From Pseudonocardiales bacterium (lineage in GTDB: Bacteria; Actinomycetota; Actinomycetes; Mycobacteriales; Pseudonocardiaceae): a stretch of DNA of 64,000 nucleotides. A model generated the notes under the pieces. The model had not been told where the DNA came from. It saw only the letters and a list, made by a program, of their open reading frames with translations, and ran no database searches. Shown here piece after piece: positions 62,488 to 64,000 of the stretch; the stretch's first letter is position 1; each line of letters starts with the position of its first letter. The position numbers and the translations under genes were made by a program. Location: assembly GCA_019243635.1 (NCBI GenBank), contig JAFAUB010000152.1, forward strand, positions 1 through 64,000. The letters run 5' to 3'.

Positions 62488-63666
62488 GGGAGCAATCCGG
62501 CCCGTGCAGCCAGCCCTCGCAAGCCTGGCGTGTCACCCCGACATTCCCGAGCCATGAGGGTGCTGAGCAGCGTCCTGGCTGAGGCGTTGCGAGATACGGC
62601 CTGCTCAGCGGCCCTCTCCGCCTCGAGGAGGTGCAGGACCGCCACGGCATCATCAGCGTGGCCGGCGGCGACCCACCCCGTTTCCAGGTGCACCTGCGAG
62701 CGGCGACCACGCAACACGGCAGGCAAGGCATCGGTGTCGATGCTCCCAGCGATCTGGGCAGCTCTCTTGGCATTTCCGAGGAGGGACTGTACGGACAACT
62801 GATGGATGGCGACGTTGGTGGGGCCAAAGGCCGTCCAGGGCCGGTTGCCGTCACACCCGAGCTGCTCGGCGAGCTGACTCGCTTCGCGCAGAACGTCTTG
62901 CGTCGCGTTGTCGTCACCACACCGCGCGGCGATGATGCCGAGCAGTAACAGCAAAGAACCTCGCACTGAGAGCGTTTCTTCCTGACGGCAGTTCAGGCGC
63001 GACGTTGCCGCAACGCTCGGCGCGATCTGCGGCCACTGAAGCCAGAACTACGTCGCCTGACTTCGTGGCGAGCTTGGCTGTGGCGAGGTAGGCGGTAGCC
63101 ATAGCATGCCGCGTGGTCGTCCTACCGGCTAGGCGTTCGTCGGAGCCGGTATCGACCCGGTGTCGCAGACAGGTGAGGACTGCAGGCAGGAGTTGCGCGG
63201 CGGCATCGTATTCGGCGAGTTGGTAGAGGCGATGGGCCTGCACGGTGGCGACCAGGGCGCTCGTTGCTGAGTGTGTCTCGGGGGCGCTCACGCCCATCGG
63301 TACCGGTAGCGGCGTGCCGAGCACGACACTGCGCAGACCGCGCGGCGCATGGGCCGGAGGATCCGGTGCTACGATGGACCTGCCGCAGGCGGCACTCACC
63401 TGCGAGCCGAGCGCTCCTGACTCACTGACGAGGGGTACCGGCGTGGCGATGCCGCAGTCGGTGGTGACAGCGGCGAGGAAGCGGTCGCGCTGGACGTCGG
63501 AGGTCTTGTCCAGGGCATGGCGCAGGGCCAGGCCCGGGTGCGTGGCGCCGCGTTCGGCGTTGCCGATCGTCCGCTTCGCGAAGCCTGGGGTTCTGGCGAA
63601 GTCGTGCTGGGACTGGCACAGCCCCACATCACGGAGCAGGCGGATCCGGACCGCAGTCCATTCCAT
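62484..63666 (-). pseudogene. XRE-TPR regulator, frameshifted
   Basis: Two frames form one gene. From ATG 63666: MEWTAVRIRLLRDVGLCQSQ ... GFAKRTIGNAERGATHPGLALRHAL, an XRE-like helix-turn-helix, then helical sequence (ALVATVQAHRLYQLAEYDAAAQLLPAVL). The frame is lost near 63020. Family sequence resumes one frame over (SLLLLLGIIAARCGDDNATQDVL, NRPWTAFGPTNVAIHQLSVQ) to a stop at 62484 that overlaps the flavoprotein start. The FGPTNV block is typical of these regulators. One base separates the parts. Confidence 0.7.
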
Positions 63667-63743
63667 CGCCGAAGGGTACTGCGATGACCGGGTAGGACCG
63701 CACAGCATCTGTGGCTGGACGGACCACGCTCTACGATCCTCCC

Positions 63744-63962
63744 GTGAGCCTGCACCTCCACGACACCGCGACGCGCAGCCTGCGGGAGTTCGTCCCGCTG
63801 CGGCCCCGCACGGCGTCGATCTACGTGTGTGTACGCCCTAAACCCACGAACGAGCGTGTGAAGGCGCCGACACGATGGGGCAATGAGCTGCGAGTAGGCG
63901 TCAGCTGGTCCTGCTGCGTACCGTCGCCCAGAGTTCCTCACGATCCGGCTGGCGGCTCGTGA
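63744..63962 (+). pseudogene. cysS: Cysteinyl-tRNA synthetase, N-terminal fragment
   Basis: From GTG 63744 the product reads SLHLHDTATRSLREFVPLRP ... TASIYVC, the unmistakable start of CysS (the Cys of the zinc site in YVCG is the last matching residue). The position after ispF matches mycobacteria. After 63830 the sequence departs from CysS (RPKPTNERV) and the frame ends at 63962. The HIGH motif that should follow within 12 residues is absent. The gene may be interrupted by an inserted element that extends beyond the window, or be a relic. Confidence 0.75.
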
Positions 63963-64000
63963 TCGCCCGGCAGGTTCCCCATCCACACGAGCCGACTGTC

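Overview
The window is high-GC DNA with actinomycete gene styles throughout: WhiJ/Scr1-type XRE regulators with a DUF397 partner, a PF04672 methyltransferase, a CarD regulator, F420/LLM enzymes, GTG and TTG starts, and ATGA/GTGA stop-start overlaps. The right end keeps the order radA-lpqE-carD-ispD-ispF-cysS known from Mycobacterium tuberculosis. The best guess is a filamentous actinomycete of the order Pseudonocardiales. No search was run, so this rests on reading the protein sequences.

Layout. 1-2.5 kb is decayed mobile DNA: an IS30 transposase tail, a beheaded ABC-transporter ATPase and a frame-broken IS6-type transposase. 2.5-14 kb holds single metabolic and stress genes: a phosphoesterase, an F420 reductase-like dinucleotide-binding protein, a Gln/Ala-rich coiled-coil protein, a hydrolase, an FMN reductase, a STAS-kinase fusion, a SRPBCC protein, a split MerR/B12-type regulator, an epimerase and a second hydrolase. 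14.7-20.5 kb looks defence-related: a frame-broken Mrr-type nuclease, an XRE-TPR regulator, a Cys-containing small protein and a NACHT NTPase that ends soon after its ATPase module. 20.8-37.5 kb holds a ferritin-like protein, BluB, membrane proteins, a transglycosylase, an APC permease, a DUF347 protein, WhiJ/DUF397-type genes, UDP-glucose dehydrogenase, a RecB-like nuclease and a DJ-1/PfpI protein. 37.7-44.1 kb holds DUF397 scars around a membrane protein, an FhuF-like protein behind an iron box, and an LLM oxidoreductase, cytochrome P450 and sugar transporter in a row.

The most striking region is 44.1-52.1 kb on the minus strand. It is a compact seven-gene operon, glyA-sgaA-mcl-mtkA-mtkB-hprA-gck, encoding the distinctive steps of the serine cycle for one-carbon assimilation. 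The proteins resemble the Methylobacterium enzymes closely. Most junctions are stop-start overlaps, and the mcl ribosome-binding site is folded into a strong hairpin. PEP carboxylase, enolase, malate dehydrogenase and the C1-carrier genes are not in the window.

Next to it (52.4-54.9 kb) is a coupled pair of RimK-like ATP-grasp ligases, divergent from a possible N-formylglutamate-amidohydrolase-like protein with a leaderless promoter. Then comes a degraded ATP-grasp peptide (graspetide/imiditide) locus: an intact O-methyltransferase, a beheaded and frameshifted ATP-grasp maturase, no precursor seen, and an XRE regulator cut by an in-frame TAA.

The window ends in the conserved radA/carD/isp block. 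There the cysS reading frame loses its family sequence after about 29 codons. Several genes are broken by a single base, so either recent decay or consensus errors must be considered.
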